64,000 nt of DNA from Salipiger bermudensis HTCC2601 (GCF_000153725.1 NZ_DS022276.1:2857884-2921883); one strand, 5' to 3'. Positions 39,351-48,849 are shown, numbered from the stretch's first letter. A program made the numbers and translations. The notes: generated by a model from the sequence alone, not told the origin.

Positions 39351-40472
39351 ATGCGTGCCGAGACCCAGAAGACCGTCGAAAAGATCGAGAAGTCGCTCGA
39401 CCTGCTTGGCCAGCGGCTCGACTGGGAGACCGCGCCGCACCGGCTCGAGGAATTCAACGCCCGCGTCGAGGATCCCAACCTCTGGGACGATCCGCAGGCG
39501 GCACAGAAGCTGATGCGCGACCGCCAGTTCCTCGTCGATGCGATGGAGACCTATACCTCGATCAAGCAGGAGCTGTCGGACAATGTCGAGCTGATCGAGC
39601 TTGGCGAGATGGAAGAGGATGACGAGGTCGTCTCCGAGGCCGAGGGCGCGCTCAAGGCACTGGCAGAGAAGGCCGGCCAGAAAGAGCTCGAGGCGCTGCT
39701 CGACGGCGAGGCCGATGGCAACGACACCTTCCTCGAGATCAATGCCGGCGCGGGCGGCACCGAGGCCTGCGACTGGGCCGCGATGCTGCAGCGGATGTAC
39801 GTGCGCTGGGCCGAGAAGCGCGGCTACGAGGTCGAGCTGCAATCGGAGGAAGCGGGCGCCGAGGCGGGCATCAAGTCGGTGGCCTACAAGATTTCCGGCA
39901 CCAACGCCTATGGCTGGCTGAAATCCGAGAGCGGCGTGCACCGGCTGGTGCGGATCTCGCCCTTCGGCAAGGGCACGCGCGAAACCTCTTTCGCGTCGGT
40001 CTGGGTCTACCCTGTGGTCGACGACAACATCGAGATCGACGTGAACCCGTCGGATATCCGGGTCGACACCTACCGCTCCTCGGGCGCCGGTGGTCAGCAC
40101 GTGAACACCACCGACTCGGCGGTTCGGATCACCCACATGCCCACCGGCATCGTGGTGACCAGCTCGGAGAAGTCGCAGCACCAGAACCGCGACATCGCCA
40201 TGAAGGCGCTGAAATCGCGGCTCTACCAGATGGAGCTTGACCGCCGTAACGCCGAGATCAACGCCCAGCACGAGGCCAAGGGCGATGCCGGCTGGGGCAA
40301 CCAGATCCGCTCCTACGTGCTGCAGCCCTACCAGATGGTGAAGGACCTGCGCACCAGCCACGAGACCTCGGACACCCAAGGCGTGCTCGACGGCGATCTC
40401 GATCCGTTCATGGCGGCCACGCTGGCCCAAAAGGCGGCGGGCAAGAGCCGCGCCGACGCGCAGGCCGACTAA
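39351..40472 (+). CDS. prfB: Peptide chain release factor 2
   Basis: Encodes 373 residues. The stop-codon recognition tripeptide Ser203-Pro-Phe205 (RISPFGKG) marks RF2, and Gly247-Gly-Gln249 ([16 protein letters not shown]) is the peptidyl-tRNA hydrolysis motif. It ends translation at UGA and UAA. The gene is one uninterrupted frame, so it lacks the programmed +1 frameshift that autoregulates prfB in many bacteria. Confidence 0.97.
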   Translation: MRAETQKTVEKIEKSLDLLGQRLDWETAPHRLEEFNARVEDPNLWDDPQAAQKLMRDRQFLVDAMETYTSIKQELSDNVELIELGEMEEDDEVVSEAEGALKALAEKAGQKELEALLDGEADGNDTFLEINAGAGGTEACDWAAMLQRMYVRWAEKRGYEVELQSEEAGAEAGIKSVAYKISGTNAYGWLKSESGVHRLVRISPFGKGTRETSFASVWVYPVVDDNIEIDVNPSDIRVDTYRSSGAGGQHVNTTDSAVRITHMPTGIVVTSSEKSQHQNRDIAMKALKSRLYQMELDRRNAEINAQHEAKGDAGWGNQIRSYVLQPYQMVKDLRTSHETSDTQGVLDGDLDPFMAATLAQKAAGKSRADAQAD

Positions 40473-40553
40473 GGACGGATCGCGCCCCGCCCGGGCGCTT
40501 GCCGCGGTGTCGAGCGCCCGCTACTCTTGCCGGAAAACGGCCAGGGCAGGGCG

Positions 40554-42131
40554 ATGGGCAACACGATCATGACAGCGACCGCGGGGGCGGCCGGGGCAGG
40601 GCGCCGCGGTCTGTGGCTGATGGCAGGCCTTGTGGCTCTGGCGCTGCTTTCCGGCTGCGCAGCGCCATGGCGTGCGGACTATCCAAGGCAGCACAGCGTG
40701 GCATTCGCCCAGAGCGCGGACACCCGGCTCGCGCGGCAGGTGCGGGCGCTTGGCGATCCGGGCGATGGACGCTCCGGCGTGGCGCTGGTGAGCGACGGCC
40801 CCACTGCGCTGTCGCTGCGGCTGGGACTGACAGGGCGTGCCGAGCGCAGCATCGACGCGCAGTATTACCTCCTGCATGACGATCCCTCCGGTCATCTCTT
40901 CGTCGGCCAGCTGATGCGCGCGGCGGATCGCGGCGTGCGCGTGCGGCTGCTGCTCGATGACATGGATGCGGCAGCCTATGACGACATCCTGACCGCGCTG
41001 GCTCGGCATCCCAACGTGCAGATCCGCCTGTTCAACCCGTTCCCGCGCGGGCTTGCGCGGCCGGTGGTGACCGCGCTTGAGTTCCTGCGGGTGAACCGGC
41101 GCATGCACAACAAGTCGATGACCTTCGACAATGTCGTCACGCTGGTCGGCGGGCGCAATATCGGGGATGAGTACTTCGCCGCCAAGGACGAGAGCAACTA
41201 CAATGATCTCGACCTGCTGGCGGCGGGGCCGGTGGCCGCCGAGGTCTCGCGGCAGTTCGATGCCTACTGGAACAGCGACAAGGCGGTGCCGGTGGCGGCG
41301 GTCTCGGACGACGGGATGTCGCTCGCGGCGGCGCGCGAGCGGCTCGAGCGCCGCATGCGGGCGGCGCTGCATACGCCCTACGGCGAGGCGCTTGAAGCAG
41401 GGCGGGAGGCGTTCCTTCCCGGGGCGGAGACCCGGCTCGACTGGGTTCCGGCGCGGGTGATCGCGGATCCGGTGGAGAAATCGAGCCGACGGGCGCGCAG
41501 CAGCGACACGGTTACCGGGCAGATCCTGCCCTATATCACCGGCGCGCAGGAGGAGCTCTTCGTGTCCTCGGCCTATTTCGTGCCGCTCCGGCAGGGAGTC
41601 GACCTGCTTGGCGGCCTTGCGGATCGCGGGGTCGAGGTGACGGTGCTGACCAACTCGATGGACTCGACCGACGTGCTCTCGGTCTATGGACATTACGCGC
41701 TCTGGCGCAATGCGCTGCTGCGCCGCGACGTGGCGCTCTGGGAGCTTCGCGCCGACAGCGCGCGGCCCGACCGGGATCGGCTCGGACTGGGGGCGTCCCA
41801 GTCCTCTCTGCATACCAAGGCCTTCGCCATCGACCGGCGCCATCTGTTCGTGGGCTCGTTCAACTGGGATCCGCGCTCGGTCTGGATCAACACCGAGATG
41901 GGCATCCTGATCGACAGTCCCGCGCTGGCAACCGAAGCGACAGTGCTGTTCCGCAAGACACTTGTGGAAAACGCCTATCGTGTCACGCTGAACGACGAGG
42001 GCGACCTGCTCTGGGAGGAGCGGCGCGATGCCAGGACGCTGGTGCTGCACCGTGGCGAGCCCATCGACTCGCACTGGCGGGCGTTCATGAGCCGGGTTTA
42101 CGCGCTCTTGCCGATCGGCGGGCAGCTCTGA
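40554..42131 (+). CDS. Phospholipase D family lipoprotein (cardiolipin synthase-like)
   Basis: Encodes 525 residues with a lipoprotein signal ([14 protein letters not shown]) and two HKD catalytic motifs, [16 protein letters not shown] and [18 protein letters not shown], each followed by a Gly/Ser-rich turn. Two HKD motifs in one chain are typical of cardiolipin synthases of the ClsC/YmdC type and related phosphatidyltransferases. The start is uncertain: ATG 40554 is weakly supported by AGGGCAGGG, and GTG/ATG neighbours at 40527 and 40569 are possible. Confidence 0.85.
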   Translation: MGNTIMTATAGAAGAGRRGLWLMAGLVALALLSGCAAPWRADYPRQHSVAFAQSADTRLARQVRALGDPGDGRSGVALVSDGPTALSLRLGLTGRAERSIDAQYYLLHDDPSGHLFVGQLMRAADRGVRVRLLLDDMDAAAYDDILTALARHPNVQIRLFNPFPRGLARPVVTALEFLRVNRRMHNKSMTFDNVVTLVGGRNIGDEYFAAKDESNYNDLDLLAAGPVAAEVSRQFDAYWNSDKAVPVAAVSDDGMSLAAARERLERRMRAALHTPYGEALEAGREAFLPGAETRLDWVPARVIADPVEKSSRRARSSDTVTGQILPYITGAQEELFVSSAYFVPLRQGVDLLGGLADRGVEVTVLTNSMDSTDVLSVYGHYALWRNALLRRDVALWELRADSARPDRDRLGLGASQSSLHTKAFAIDRRHLFVGSFNWDPRSVWINTEMGILIDSPALATEATVLFRKTLVENAYRVTLNDEGDLLWEERRDARTLVLHRGEPIDSHWRAFMSRVYALLPIGGQL

Positions 42132-42270
42132 GCGTTTCTGGCACCGAAACTGCGGGCCTGTCCTCGCGCCCCGGTGGCACGTCTTCCGCGCGCAAAGATC
42201 TTGCGCGAGGCCACGGGTTCCGGGTTACACTCGGCTTCGGAGGAGAGGTCGTGCCAGAGGGAGGTTCGCG

Positions 42271-43077
42271 ATGCCTGAGACGCCGCAGCATGGGGTGCCG
42301 CCGCTGGGAGAGGTCAGCTTCGCCACGCTGAAGGAAGCGCTGCGGCGCGGGGGCCTCGACATGATGCGTGCGCCGGGCTTTGCGCTGGTCTTCGCAGGCT
42401 TCTACGTGCTGGCCGGCCTGGCGATGAGCTGGATCACCTGGGCCACCGGGCAGAGCTACTGGCTGGTGCTGGCGGCGATCGGCTTCCCGCTGCTGGGGCC
42501 CTTCGCGGCGGTCGGGTTCTACGACGTGAGCCGCCGGCTCGAGCGCGGCCTGCCGATGGACTGGATGCAGATCTTCAGCGTCATCCTGCGCCAGTCGAAG
42601 CGTCAGCTGCCGTCGATCTGCGCGGTGATCGTGATCGTCTTCCTGTTCTGGTTCTTTCTCGCGCACATGATCTTTGCGCTGTTCCTCGGGCTTTCGGTGA
42701 TGACCAACGTCTCATCGAGCTTCGACGTCTATCTGAGCATGGAAGGGCTGACGATGCTGGGTGTGGGGTCTGTGGTCGGGGCGGGCTTTGCGGCGCTGCT
42801 CTACATGATCACCGTGCTGGCGCTGCCGCTGCTGCTCGACCGCGAGGTGGATTTCGTCACCGCGATGATCACCTCGTTCCAGTACGTGCAGGCCCACCCT
42901 GTGGTGATGTTCGCATGGGCGGCGTTCATCGCCGTGGCGACCTTCCTGGCGATGCTGCCGGCGTTTCTTGGCCTCTTCCTCGTGCTGCCGCTGCTCGGCC
43001 ATGCCACCTGGCACCTCTATGACCTGATCAAGTCGGGCGCAGCCCCGGAGACGACCGGCGGCGCCGTGGCGGCCTGA
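42271..43077 (+). CDS. DUF2189 family integral membrane protein
   Basis: Encodes 268 residues with about six hydrophobic segments. The features match the alphaproteobacterial DUF2189 family: an early [20 protein letters not shown] segment, [19 protein letters not shown], and [17 protein letters not shown]. Function is unknown. GAGG precedes the ATG. It stands alone between the phospholipase gene and a convergent regulator. Confidence 0.83.
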   Translation: MPETPQHGVPPLGEVSFATLKEALRRGGLDMMRAPGFALVFAGFYVLAGLAMSWITWATGQSYWLVLAAIGFPLLGPFAAVGFYDVSRRLERGLPMDWMQIFSVILRQSKRQLPSICAVIVIVFLFWFFLAHMIFALFLGLSVMTNVSSSFDVYLSMEGLTMLGVGSVVGAGFAALLYMITVLALPLLLDREVDFVTAMITSFQYVQAHPVVMFAWAAFIAVATFLAMLPAFLGLFLVLPLLGHATWHLYDLIKSGAAPETTGGAVAA

Positions 43078-43095
43078 CGCGGACCCGCGTCGGCC

Positions 43096-43893
43096 TCAGA
43101 CGAAGGGTTCGCCGATCCGCAGCTGCTTGCGGTGGAAGGTGGGAAGCTTGTCCTCGGTGACGTAGCCTGCGGTGCGGGCCGTCGCGAGCACCTGGTGCAT
43201 GTCATGGCCGAGATACTCATAGACCAGCCGCGCGGCGCGGCGCGTGGTCGGGCTCTCGGGCGTGGTGCGCAGCGTGTAGCCGACCCAGTAGATCTTGGCG
43301 AGCGCCGGAATCCGCGCGAGGTAGTTGAACGAGCTGGTCACCGAGTCCCGCCGGCTCACGAGAATTGCCAGCCCTTCGGCCTGAGGCATGACCAATCCGC
43401 GGAATTCGCGGGTCGGCGCATCGGTTGACATGCCATGCATTTCCATCGCCGCTTTCGGTTCGAAACCGCGCAGGAAGGCGAAGTTGTCACGCCGCGAGAT
43501 CTGCACCAGTCCCACGATGAAACTGTCGGGATCTGTAAAAGAGGCGCGGGAAAAACGGTAGAACCCCGACGGGAAATCGGCCTCGTCGATCGGAATGACG
43601 ACGCCGCCGCCCACGAAGTCCGAGATATAGGGGTGATGTAGCAGCCCTTTCGGGTCTCCGCCGAGTTCATCGACCGGTTCGAGCAGAATTCGGGCATCAA
43701 CGCCGAAGAATTTGCAGATCCGGTGAAGAACATCTGGACGCGGGAAACTCTCCCCGGCAAGATACCGGTTAAATTGAGTGCGGTTGATGCCCAGGTCGCG
43801 GCATAGTTGCGAGACGGACGCCGCAGTTTGCCCAAGTTGACGCAGATTCGCGCCAAAGACGCTTCGTAATTCGGCCGGACTCCGCTGGTTCAT
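43096..43893 (-). CDS. XRE-type helix-turn-helix regulator with unknown C-terminal domain
   Basis: Encodes 265 residues. The first 65 residues form a Cro/C1-type helix-turn-helix (SQLCRDLGINRTQFNRYLAGE). The remaining 200 residues are a conserved-looking domain that I cannot name. ATG 43893 is chosen over the longer frame to 43932; neither has a strong ribosome binding site. It is divergent from a small acidic protein gene, with 253 AT-richer bases between. Confidence 0.78.
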   Translation of the reverse strand: MNQRSPAELRSVFGANLRQLGQTAASVSQLCRDLGINRTQFNRYLAGESFPRPDVLHRICKFFGVDARILLEPVDELGGDPKGLLHHPYISDFVGGGVVIPIDEADFPSGFYRFSRASFTDPDSFIVGLVQISRRDNFAFLRGFEPKAAMEMHGMSTDAPTREFRGLVMPQAEGLAILVSRRDSVTSSFNYLARIPALAKIYWVGYTLRTTPESPTTRRAARLVYEYLGHDMHQVLATARTAGYVTEDKLPTFHRKQLRIGEPFV

Positions 43894-43997
43894 GTGTCTA
43901 TCTGTCTCGAGTTGTATCCGGATCGCCGCCAAGGGCCAGGAGATTGTGGCTAAACCTTGTCGTCAAATGGGCGAAAACACACACAAAATTCCCGATT

Positions 43998-44013
43998 GAC
44001 GCCAAGTAGCGTC
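43998..44013. promoter_or_regulatory. Inverted repeat in the divergent regulator / small-protein region
   Basis: GACGC-CAAGTA-GCGTC (43998-44013) with a further GTGACGC at 44018-44024. The region 43894-44146 is distinctly AT-richer than its surroundings and holds no gene. It is a candidate operator for the XRE regulator. Confidence 0.35.
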
Positions 44014-44146
44014 TAAGGTGACGCTGCTTCGCATCAAGCTTTATCGAATTTGCCACAAATTGCAACCCGGAGACACGTTTCGCGGAATGTGATGTGACAG
44101 GGAAATGCTCCACCTTGTTTCACATCGAATTGTTGGGAACGTGAAA

Positions 44147-44518
44147 ATGTCGCAGACGATGTACGGGGTTGTCCTCTGGGCGGACCACAAAGATCAGAAA
44201 GCTGTCATTTGGTGCGAGGATCACGGAGATCTCGCCCTCTATCACGACGCCGAGGCGAGCGTGCATGACGGAGTGTCGCTCGACGAAGGCGATCTCATCG
44301 AATTCGATCTCAAGCAGGAAGAGAACCTGCGCCTGGCTCAAAATCCCCGACGGCTGGCGCAGAATCACTATCCCGGTCTCGCTCAGGCACTGCGTCACGC
44401 CGATGCATCCCGAAACACCGGCCCGACGGTGCCAAATGAGACCGGGAACGTGATCCCTTTCCGGGGTCGCACTCCCGCTTATCCGACCGGACCGCTCCGC
44501 GCGATCCACGCAAGCTGA
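44147..44518 (+). CDS. Small acidic protein, unknown function
   Basis: Encodes 123 residues. The N-terminal half (YGVVLWADHKDQKAVIWCED, then LDEGDLIEFDL) has the spacing of a small beta-barrel reminiscent of cold-shock/OB folds (a weak resemblance), and the C-terminal half looks disordered. ATG 44147 has GGGAA at 9 bases. A clear terminator follows. I do not recognise a family. Confidence 0.7.
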   Translation: MSQTMYGVVLWADHKDQKAVIWCEDHGDLALYHDAEASVHDGVSLDEGDLIEFDLKQEENLRLAQNPRRLAQNHYPGLAQALRHADASRNTGPTVPNETGNVIPFRGRTPAYPTGPLRAIHAS

Positions 44519-44556
44519 TTTCCCGGCTTCCACTCACACCCACACTCACGCTGAAG

Positions 44557-44581
44557 CGCCCGGCCCCCGAAAGGCCGGGCG
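44557..44581 (+). terminator. Terminator after the small acidic protein gene
   Basis: CGCCCGGCC / GGCCGGGCG, a 9-bp perfect stem with a 7-base loop, followed by TTTCT, 38 bases after the stop codon. Confidence 0.8.
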
Positions 44582-44619
44582 TTTCTACTTGGGCGCGTCG
44601 GGCATGGCCGCAAAGAAAA

Positions 44620-44654
44620 GGCCCGGGACGCGCGTGCAGGCAGCGTCCCGGGCC
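44620..44654 (-). terminator. Intrinsic terminator of the ilv operon
   Basis: A 12-bp perfect stem (GGCCCGGGACGC / GCGTCCCGGGCC) with an 11-base loop, followed on the minus strand by TTTTCTTTG. It ends the ilvI-acyltransferase-ilvH transcript 25 bases after the ilvH stop. Confidence 0.88.
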
Positions 44655-44679
44655 GTGACTGGCGTGCGGAGACGTGCGG

Positions 44680-45243
44680 TCAGTCAGTGCCGCGCGACAG
44701 CGCCGCGACACCGGTACGCGCCACCTGCACAAGGCCCAGCGGGCGCATCAGGTCGGCGAAGGCGTCGATCTTGTCGGGCGCGCCGGTGAGCTGGAAGATG
44801 AAGCTCTCCAGCGTCGAGTCGACCACCTGCGCGCGGAAGATATCAGCCAGGCGCAGCGCCTCGACCCGCTTGTCGCCGCTGCCATTGACCTTCATCAGCG
44901 CCAGCTCGCGCTCGACCGAGCTGCCCTCGGCTGTCAGGTCGTGCACGTCGCGCACCGAGACGATGCGCCCGAGCTGGGCCTTGATCTGCTCGATCACCTG
45001 CGGCGTGCCGGTGGTGACGATGGTGATGCGCGACAGGTGACCTTCGTGATCGACCTCGGCCACGGTCAGGCTGTCGATGTTGTAGCCCCGCCCCGAGAAC
45101 AGGCCGATGACGCGGGCCAGCACGCCCGGCTCGTTCTCGACCAGCACGGTGATGGTGTGCGCCTCCTGCACGTCCGAGAAGGTCGGGCGCAGGTTGTAGG
45201 CCGAATGCTTGGACGAGCCTTTCTTGATCTGTAGCGCGGACAT
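44680..45243 (-). CDS. ilvH: Acetolactate synthase small (regulatory) subunit
   Basis: Encodes 187 residues with an N-terminal ACT domain (ITVLVENEPGVLARVIGLFSG, GYNIDSLTVAEV) and the C-terminal regulatory half. It confers valine feedback control on the catalytic subunit. ATG 45243 has AAAGGA at 7 bases. It lies last in the operon, 16 bases after the acyltransferase gene. Confidence 0.95.
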   Translation of the reverse strand: MSALQIKKGSSKHSAYNLRPTFSDVQEAHTITVLVENEPGVLARVIGLFSGRGYNIDSLTVAEVDHEGHLSRITIVTTGTPQVIEQIKAQLGRIVSVRDVHDLTAEGSSVERELALMKVNGSGDKRVEALRLADIFRAQVVDSTLESFIFQLTGAPDKIDAFADLMRPLGLVQVARTGVAALSRGTD

Positions 45244-45259
45244 GGTCGTTCCTTTCTGG

Positions 45260-46288
45260 TCAGAACCCGGCAAGGCGCGGGTCGGCGAATTTGCGCAGCA
45301 GCGCGTTCAACAGGATCGGTCCCGCCAAGCCGATGGCGGTGCCGGAGACAAGGTGCAGCGTGGCGTCATCGCTGACGCGCTGCAGCGCCACACGGGTGGC
45401 GGCGGAAAAGATCGTGTGCGCGAGGAAGATCGGCATCGAGAGCCCGCCCAGCCAGGCCAGCAGCCGTCCCGGCGCACTCTTCGCCGGAACCAGCCCCGCC
45501 AGGGCCGCGCACAGGCACAGGCTCAGGGCAATGGAGGCCGCCAGGTAGGGGCCAAGCCGCTCGGGCAGGTCCGGCACCGTCAGGCCGGCCATCTCGATTG
45601 CGGCGAAGAGCGCGACCGCGGCGAGGCCGGCGGCAAGGCCGATCCGCGGCAGCGGCAGGCGCGCCAGCCAGATCCCCAGCACGAACACCGCGGCGTGGAT
45701 CGCGGCGGGGCTGAACAGCACGCCAAAATCGATACCCGAGAACAGCACCAGCGCCAGCACCGCGAGCAACAGGCCGAACCACGTCGCGGTGGGCAGCGGC
45801 GTCCGGGGCAGGGCGCAGACCGGCAGGGCGAGCGCGTGCAGGATGAACAGCGCCCAGAGGAACCACAGGTGGTTCTGCGGCGGCAGCGGCAGCACCATCA
45901 GAGCCTCGAGACCGACCGGCGAATTGGCGGCGGCTCCGGCAGCGATCTTGAAGCCGGCAAAGACATAGGTCCACAGAACCAGCGGCCAGAGCAGCCGCAG
46001 CACCCGGCTCTTGAGTGCCTCTCCCAGCCTCCGTCGCCGCGCCCAGCCCTCGAACGTGTAGCCCGAGAGCAGGAAGAACAGCGGCATGTGGAAGGTGTAG
46101 ATCAGCTGCTCGACGGTCGCGATGGTGCCGGGATCGGACAGGATGCCCGATCCCGCGAGCCCCAGCCAGCAATGGCCGACCACCACGAGCACGATGCCCA
46201 CACCCTTGGCCTGGTCGAGCCAGGCCACCCGCGTTGCGGTGGGGGTGATGGGCGCATCGCTGCGCGTTGCGGTCGCGACCGGGCTCAC
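45260..46288 (-). CDS. Acyltransferase 3 family membrane protein
   Basis: Encodes 342 residues with about ten hydrophobic segments. The N-terminal region WLDQAKGVGIVLVVVGHCWL with the catalytic-type His, then FHMPLFFLLSGY, is typical of acyltransferase-3 proteins that acylate sugars, peptidoglycan or exported lipids. It sits between ilvI and ilvH with short gaps (27 and 16 bases), so it is cotranscribed with branched-chain amino acid synthesis genes, which is unusual. Acceptor and donor are unknown. Confidence 0.87.
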   Translation of the reverse strand: MSPVATATRSDAPITPTATRVAWLDQAKGVGIVLVVVGHCWLGLAGSGILSDPGTIATVEQLIYTFHMPLFFLLSGYTFEGWARRRRLGEALKSRVLRLLWPLVLWTYVFAGFKIAAGAAANSPVGLEALMVLPLPPQNHLWFLWALFILHALALPVCALPRTPLPTATWFGLLLAVLALVLFSGIDFGVLFSPAAIHAAVFVLGIWLARLPLPRIGLAAGLAAVALFAAIEMAGLTVPDLPERLGPYLAASIALSLCLCAALAGLVPAKSAPGRLLAWLGGLSMPIFLAHTIFSAATRVALQRVSDDATLHLVSGTAIGLAGPILLNALLRKFADPRLAGF

Positions 46289-46315
46289 CTTGGCCTCCCT
46301 CCGGCCGTGCGGTCC

Positions 46316-48070
46316 TCAGACCAGCACGGCGCCCTTGCCGGCGATGGCGTTGGTGGCCTGAGCGTCGCCCAGCAGCATCTTGTTGTGCGGCTCGCCCGAC
46401 GGGATCATCGGGAAGCAGTTCTCGTGCTTCTCGACGAGGCAGTCGAAGATCACCGGGCCGTCGTGGTTCAGCATCTCCATGATCGCGTCGTCGAGATCGG
46501 CGGGATCCTTGCAGATGATGCCCTTGGCACCGAATGCCTCGGCGAGCTTGACGAAATCGGGCAGGGCCTCGGACCAGCTCGAGGAATAGCGCTCGCCATG
46601 CAGCAGCTGTTGCCACTGGCGCACCATGCCCAGGCGCTCGTTGTTGAGGATGAACTGCTTAACCGGCAGACGGTACTGCACCGCGGTGCCCATCTCCTGC
46701 ATGTTCATCAGCCACGAGGCCTCGCCCGCGACGTTGATCACCAGCGCCTCCGGGTGCGCGACCTGCACGCCCACCGAGGACGGGAAGCCGTAGCCCATGG
46801 TGCCGAGGCCGCCGGAGGTCATCCAGCGGTTGGGATCCTCGAAGCCGAGGTACTGCGCGGCCCACATCTGGTGCTGGCCGACCTCGGTGGTGATGTAGCG
46901 ATCCCGGCCCTTGGTCAGCGCCTCGAGGCGCTCGAGCGCGTATTGCGGTTTGATCGTCGTCTCGGAGGTCTTGTAGGTCAGGCACTTGACCTGCTTCCAC
47001 TCCTCGATCTGGCGCCACCACTTGGCCAGCGCCTCGCGGTTGACCTTGCGGCCGCGGGCCTTCCACACCTTGAGCATGTCCTCGAGCACGTGGCCCACAT
47101 CTCCGACGATCGGCAGGTCGGTCTTGATGACCTTGTTGATCGAGGACGGGTCGATGTCGATATGCGCCTTCTTCGACTTCGGCGAGAACGCGTCGAGCCG
47201 GCCGGTGATGCGGTCGTCGAAGCGGGCGCCGATGTTGATCATCAGGTCACAGCCATGCATCGCGAGGTTGGCCTCGTAGAGGCCGTGCATCCCCAGCATA
47301 CCGAGCCAGTTCTTGCCCGAGGCCGGGTAGGCGCCCAGGCCCATCAGGGTCGAGGTGATCGGAATGCCGGTGGCCTCGACCAGTTCGCGCAGGAGCTGGC
47401 TCGCCGCCGGACCGGAATTGATCACGCCGCCGCCGGTGTAGAACACCGGGCGTTCCGCCGTCTCGATGGCCTCGACCAGCGCGGTGATGGTCTCCATGTC
47501 GCCCTTGACCTGCGGCTGGTAGTGGCCGACCGGCGCCTTGGGCTTCGGCGTGTACTCGCTGCTGGCGAACTGCACGTCCTTGGGGATGTCGATCAGCACC
47601 GGGCCCGGGCGGCCCGAGGCCGAGACGTGGAACGCCTGATGGATCACCGAGGACAGGTCCTTGGTGTCCTTCACCAGCCAGTTGTGCTTGGTGCAGGGGC
47701 GGGTGATGCCGACGGTGTCGGCCTCCTGGAAGGCATCGGAGCCGATCATGAAGGTCGGCACCTGGCCCGAGAGCACCACGATCGGGATCGAGTCCATCAG
47801 CGCGTCGGTGAGACCGGTGACCGCGTTGGTCGCGCCGGGGCCCGAGGTGACAAGCGCAACACCCACCTTGCCGGTCGAGCGGGCATAGCCTTCGGCGGCG
47901 TGCACCGCGGCCTGCTCGTGGCGGACAAGGATGTGCTGGATGTCGTTCTGCTGAAAGATCTCGTCATAAATCGGTAGAACGGCGCCGCCGGGATAGCCGA
48001 ATACCGTGTCCACACCCTGATCCTTGAGGGCCTGAACCACCATTTTCGCTCCGGTCATCTGACGTGTCAT
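46316..48070 (-). CDS. ilvI: Acetolactate synthase large (catalytic) subunit
   Basis: Encodes 584 residues of the thiamine-diphosphate enzyme family. FGYPGGAVLPIYDE carries the catalytic Glu; the central FAD-associated domain and the C-terminal TPP-binding region (TSGGLGTMGYGFPSSVG, then QFILNNERLGMV) follow. It condenses pyruvate to acetolactate (valine, leucine) or with 2-ketobutyrate to acetohydroxybutyrate (isoleucine). A leader attenuator lies immediately upstream. Confidence 0.96.
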   Translation of the reverse strand: MTRQMTGAKMVVQALKDQGVDTVFGYPGGAVLPIYDEIFQQNDIQHILVRHEQAAVHAAEGYARSTGKVGVALVTSGPGATNAVTGLTDALMDSIPIVVLSGQVPTFMIGSDAFQEADTVGITRPCTKHNWLVKDTKDLSSVIHQAFHVSASGRPGPVLIDIPKDVQFASSEYTPKPKAPVGHYQPQVKGDMETITALVEAIETAERPVFYTGGGVINSGPAASQLLRELVEATGIPITSTLMGLGAYPASGKNWLGMLGMHGLYEANLAMHGCDLMINIGARFDDRITGRLDAFSPKSKKAHIDIDPSSINKVIKTDLPIVGDVGHVLEDMLKVWKARGRKVNREALAKWWRQIEEWKQVKCLTYKTSETTIKPQYALERLEALTKGRDRYITTEVGQHQMWAAQYLGFEDPNRWMTSGGLGTMGYGFPSSVGVQVAHPEALVINVAGEASWLMNMQEMGTAVQYRLPVKQFILNNERLGMVRQWQQLLHGERYSSSWSEALPDFVKLAEAFGAKGIICKDPADLDDAIMEMLNHDGPVIFDCLVEKHENCFPMIPSGEPHNKMLLGDAQATNAIAGKGAVLV

Positions 48071-48111
48071 CGCGTGTCTCCGTTTACGACGTCATTCATT
48101 GTCTTGCGCAT

Positions 48112-48180
48112 AAAAAAGCCCCCGAGGATTTCGGGGGCGCATGGGGGACCATTATGGTTCCGAGTTACCGGCCCATGCGC
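48112..48180 (-). promoter_or_regulatory. Transcription attenuator of the ilvI operon
   Basis: Minus-strand leader RNA. A terminator hairpin GCCCCCGA-AATCC-TCGGGGGC (48118-48138) is followed by six T (48112-48117), 41 bases before ilvI. Upstream, GCGCATGGG and CCCATGCGC (48172-48180 and 48137-48145) form a perfect 9-bp stem whose 3' arm shares two bases with the terminator arm. The 5' arm overlaps the last codons of the leader peptide. A ribosome stalled on the Leu/Val/Ile codons would leave the long hairpin free to form; one reaching the stop would mask it and allow termination. Confidence 0.85.
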
Positions 48181-48212
48181 CATTTTCCTACGATAAGTAC
48201 CAGACGATCCAC
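48165..48212 (-). CDS. ilv leader peptide (MDRLVLIVGKWRMGR)
   Basis: Fifteen codons from GTG to TAA, preceded by AAGGAG at 8 bases (48221-48226). It contains Leu-Val-Leu-Ile-Val encoded CTG GTA CTT ATC GTA, including codons (CTT, GTA) uncommon in this GC-rich sequence. All three branched-chain amino acids are sensed, matching the operon product. Its stop lies within the attenuator structure. Confidence 0.85.
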   Translation of the reverse strand: MDRLVLIVGKWRMGR

Positions 48213-48240
48213 GGCGTGGACTCCTTCATTGCGCCGCGGG

Positions 48241-48269
48241 ACCTTAGGAGGATGGGGAGGGGGCGTCAA
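48241..48269 (-). promoter_or_regulatory. Sigma-70 promoter of the ilv operon
   Basis: On the minus strand, TTGACG (48264-48269), a 17-base spacer and TAAGGT (48241-48246). Predicted start near 48234, about 22 bases before the leader-peptide GTG. Confidence 0.65.
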
Positions 48270-48300
48270 CCTCGCAAACCGGCAAAAAGCGCGCGTTGCG

Positions 48301-48849
48301 TGAGATTATTTTTCCGGAAGTTGCTTTGAGGGGGTGATTTGGGACATTTTCAGAAAGAAATTCGACCCAATGCGAAATGGGGCAGGAGGGCTCACCCTTT
48401 TCGCGGGTCCGAGAGCGGGGGCTGATCCGTTCCGGGGAATGGCTGCGACCATGCGCCGAGCGAGAGGGATTCTCTCTGCTCGGAAGCTCAGCACGTCGCC
48501 TGCGCGGAACACGGCCGCAGGCCGCGGCGTCATCGTCTGCCCGACCCGAGGGGCTGGCGATCGGGCCGGATCTGGCGCAGAGGTTCGGGGTCGTTCGGAC
48601 TTGGCTGGTCTGGATCAAGAGGATCGGGCGGCAGATCGTCCGCGCGGGACGGCGATGTCGCGTCAGGCGTTCCCATCAGCGAGAGGGCAGCAACCGCAAG
48701 GCAGCCTTCCGGAGATCGGCACCGGTCCCTCTGCCGCAAGCGCGACCCCCTGACGCGGTCACGGATCCGCGCGGCTTCGTGAGTTGCGTGAAACATGATA
48801 TCCCGGCACACTGAACCAAACAGTTCAATAATGCCGAAGGGAGAGTGAC
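48301..48849. other. Intergenic region between the ilv promoter and a small membrane protein gene
   Basis: About 550 bases without a recognisable gene. It is AT-richer at 48301-48370, and the rest is GC-rich. Open frames on both strands give Arg/Ser/Pro-rich translations that look like shadow reading. No hairpin with a T-tract and no clear RNA gene was found. Confidence 0.45.

Noticed and set aside
48190-48230. Alternative ilv leader peptide from ATG (MKESTPWIVWYLS)
   Set aside because: It overlaps the better candidate in another frame, lacks a ribosome binding site, and its ATG immediately precedes the AAGGAG used by the GTG start.
48334-48814. Overlapping frames of 90-145 codons between the ilv promoter and the small protein gene
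   Set aside because: Compositions are Arg/Ser/Gly-rich on every frame, starts lack ribosome binding sites, and no domain is seen.
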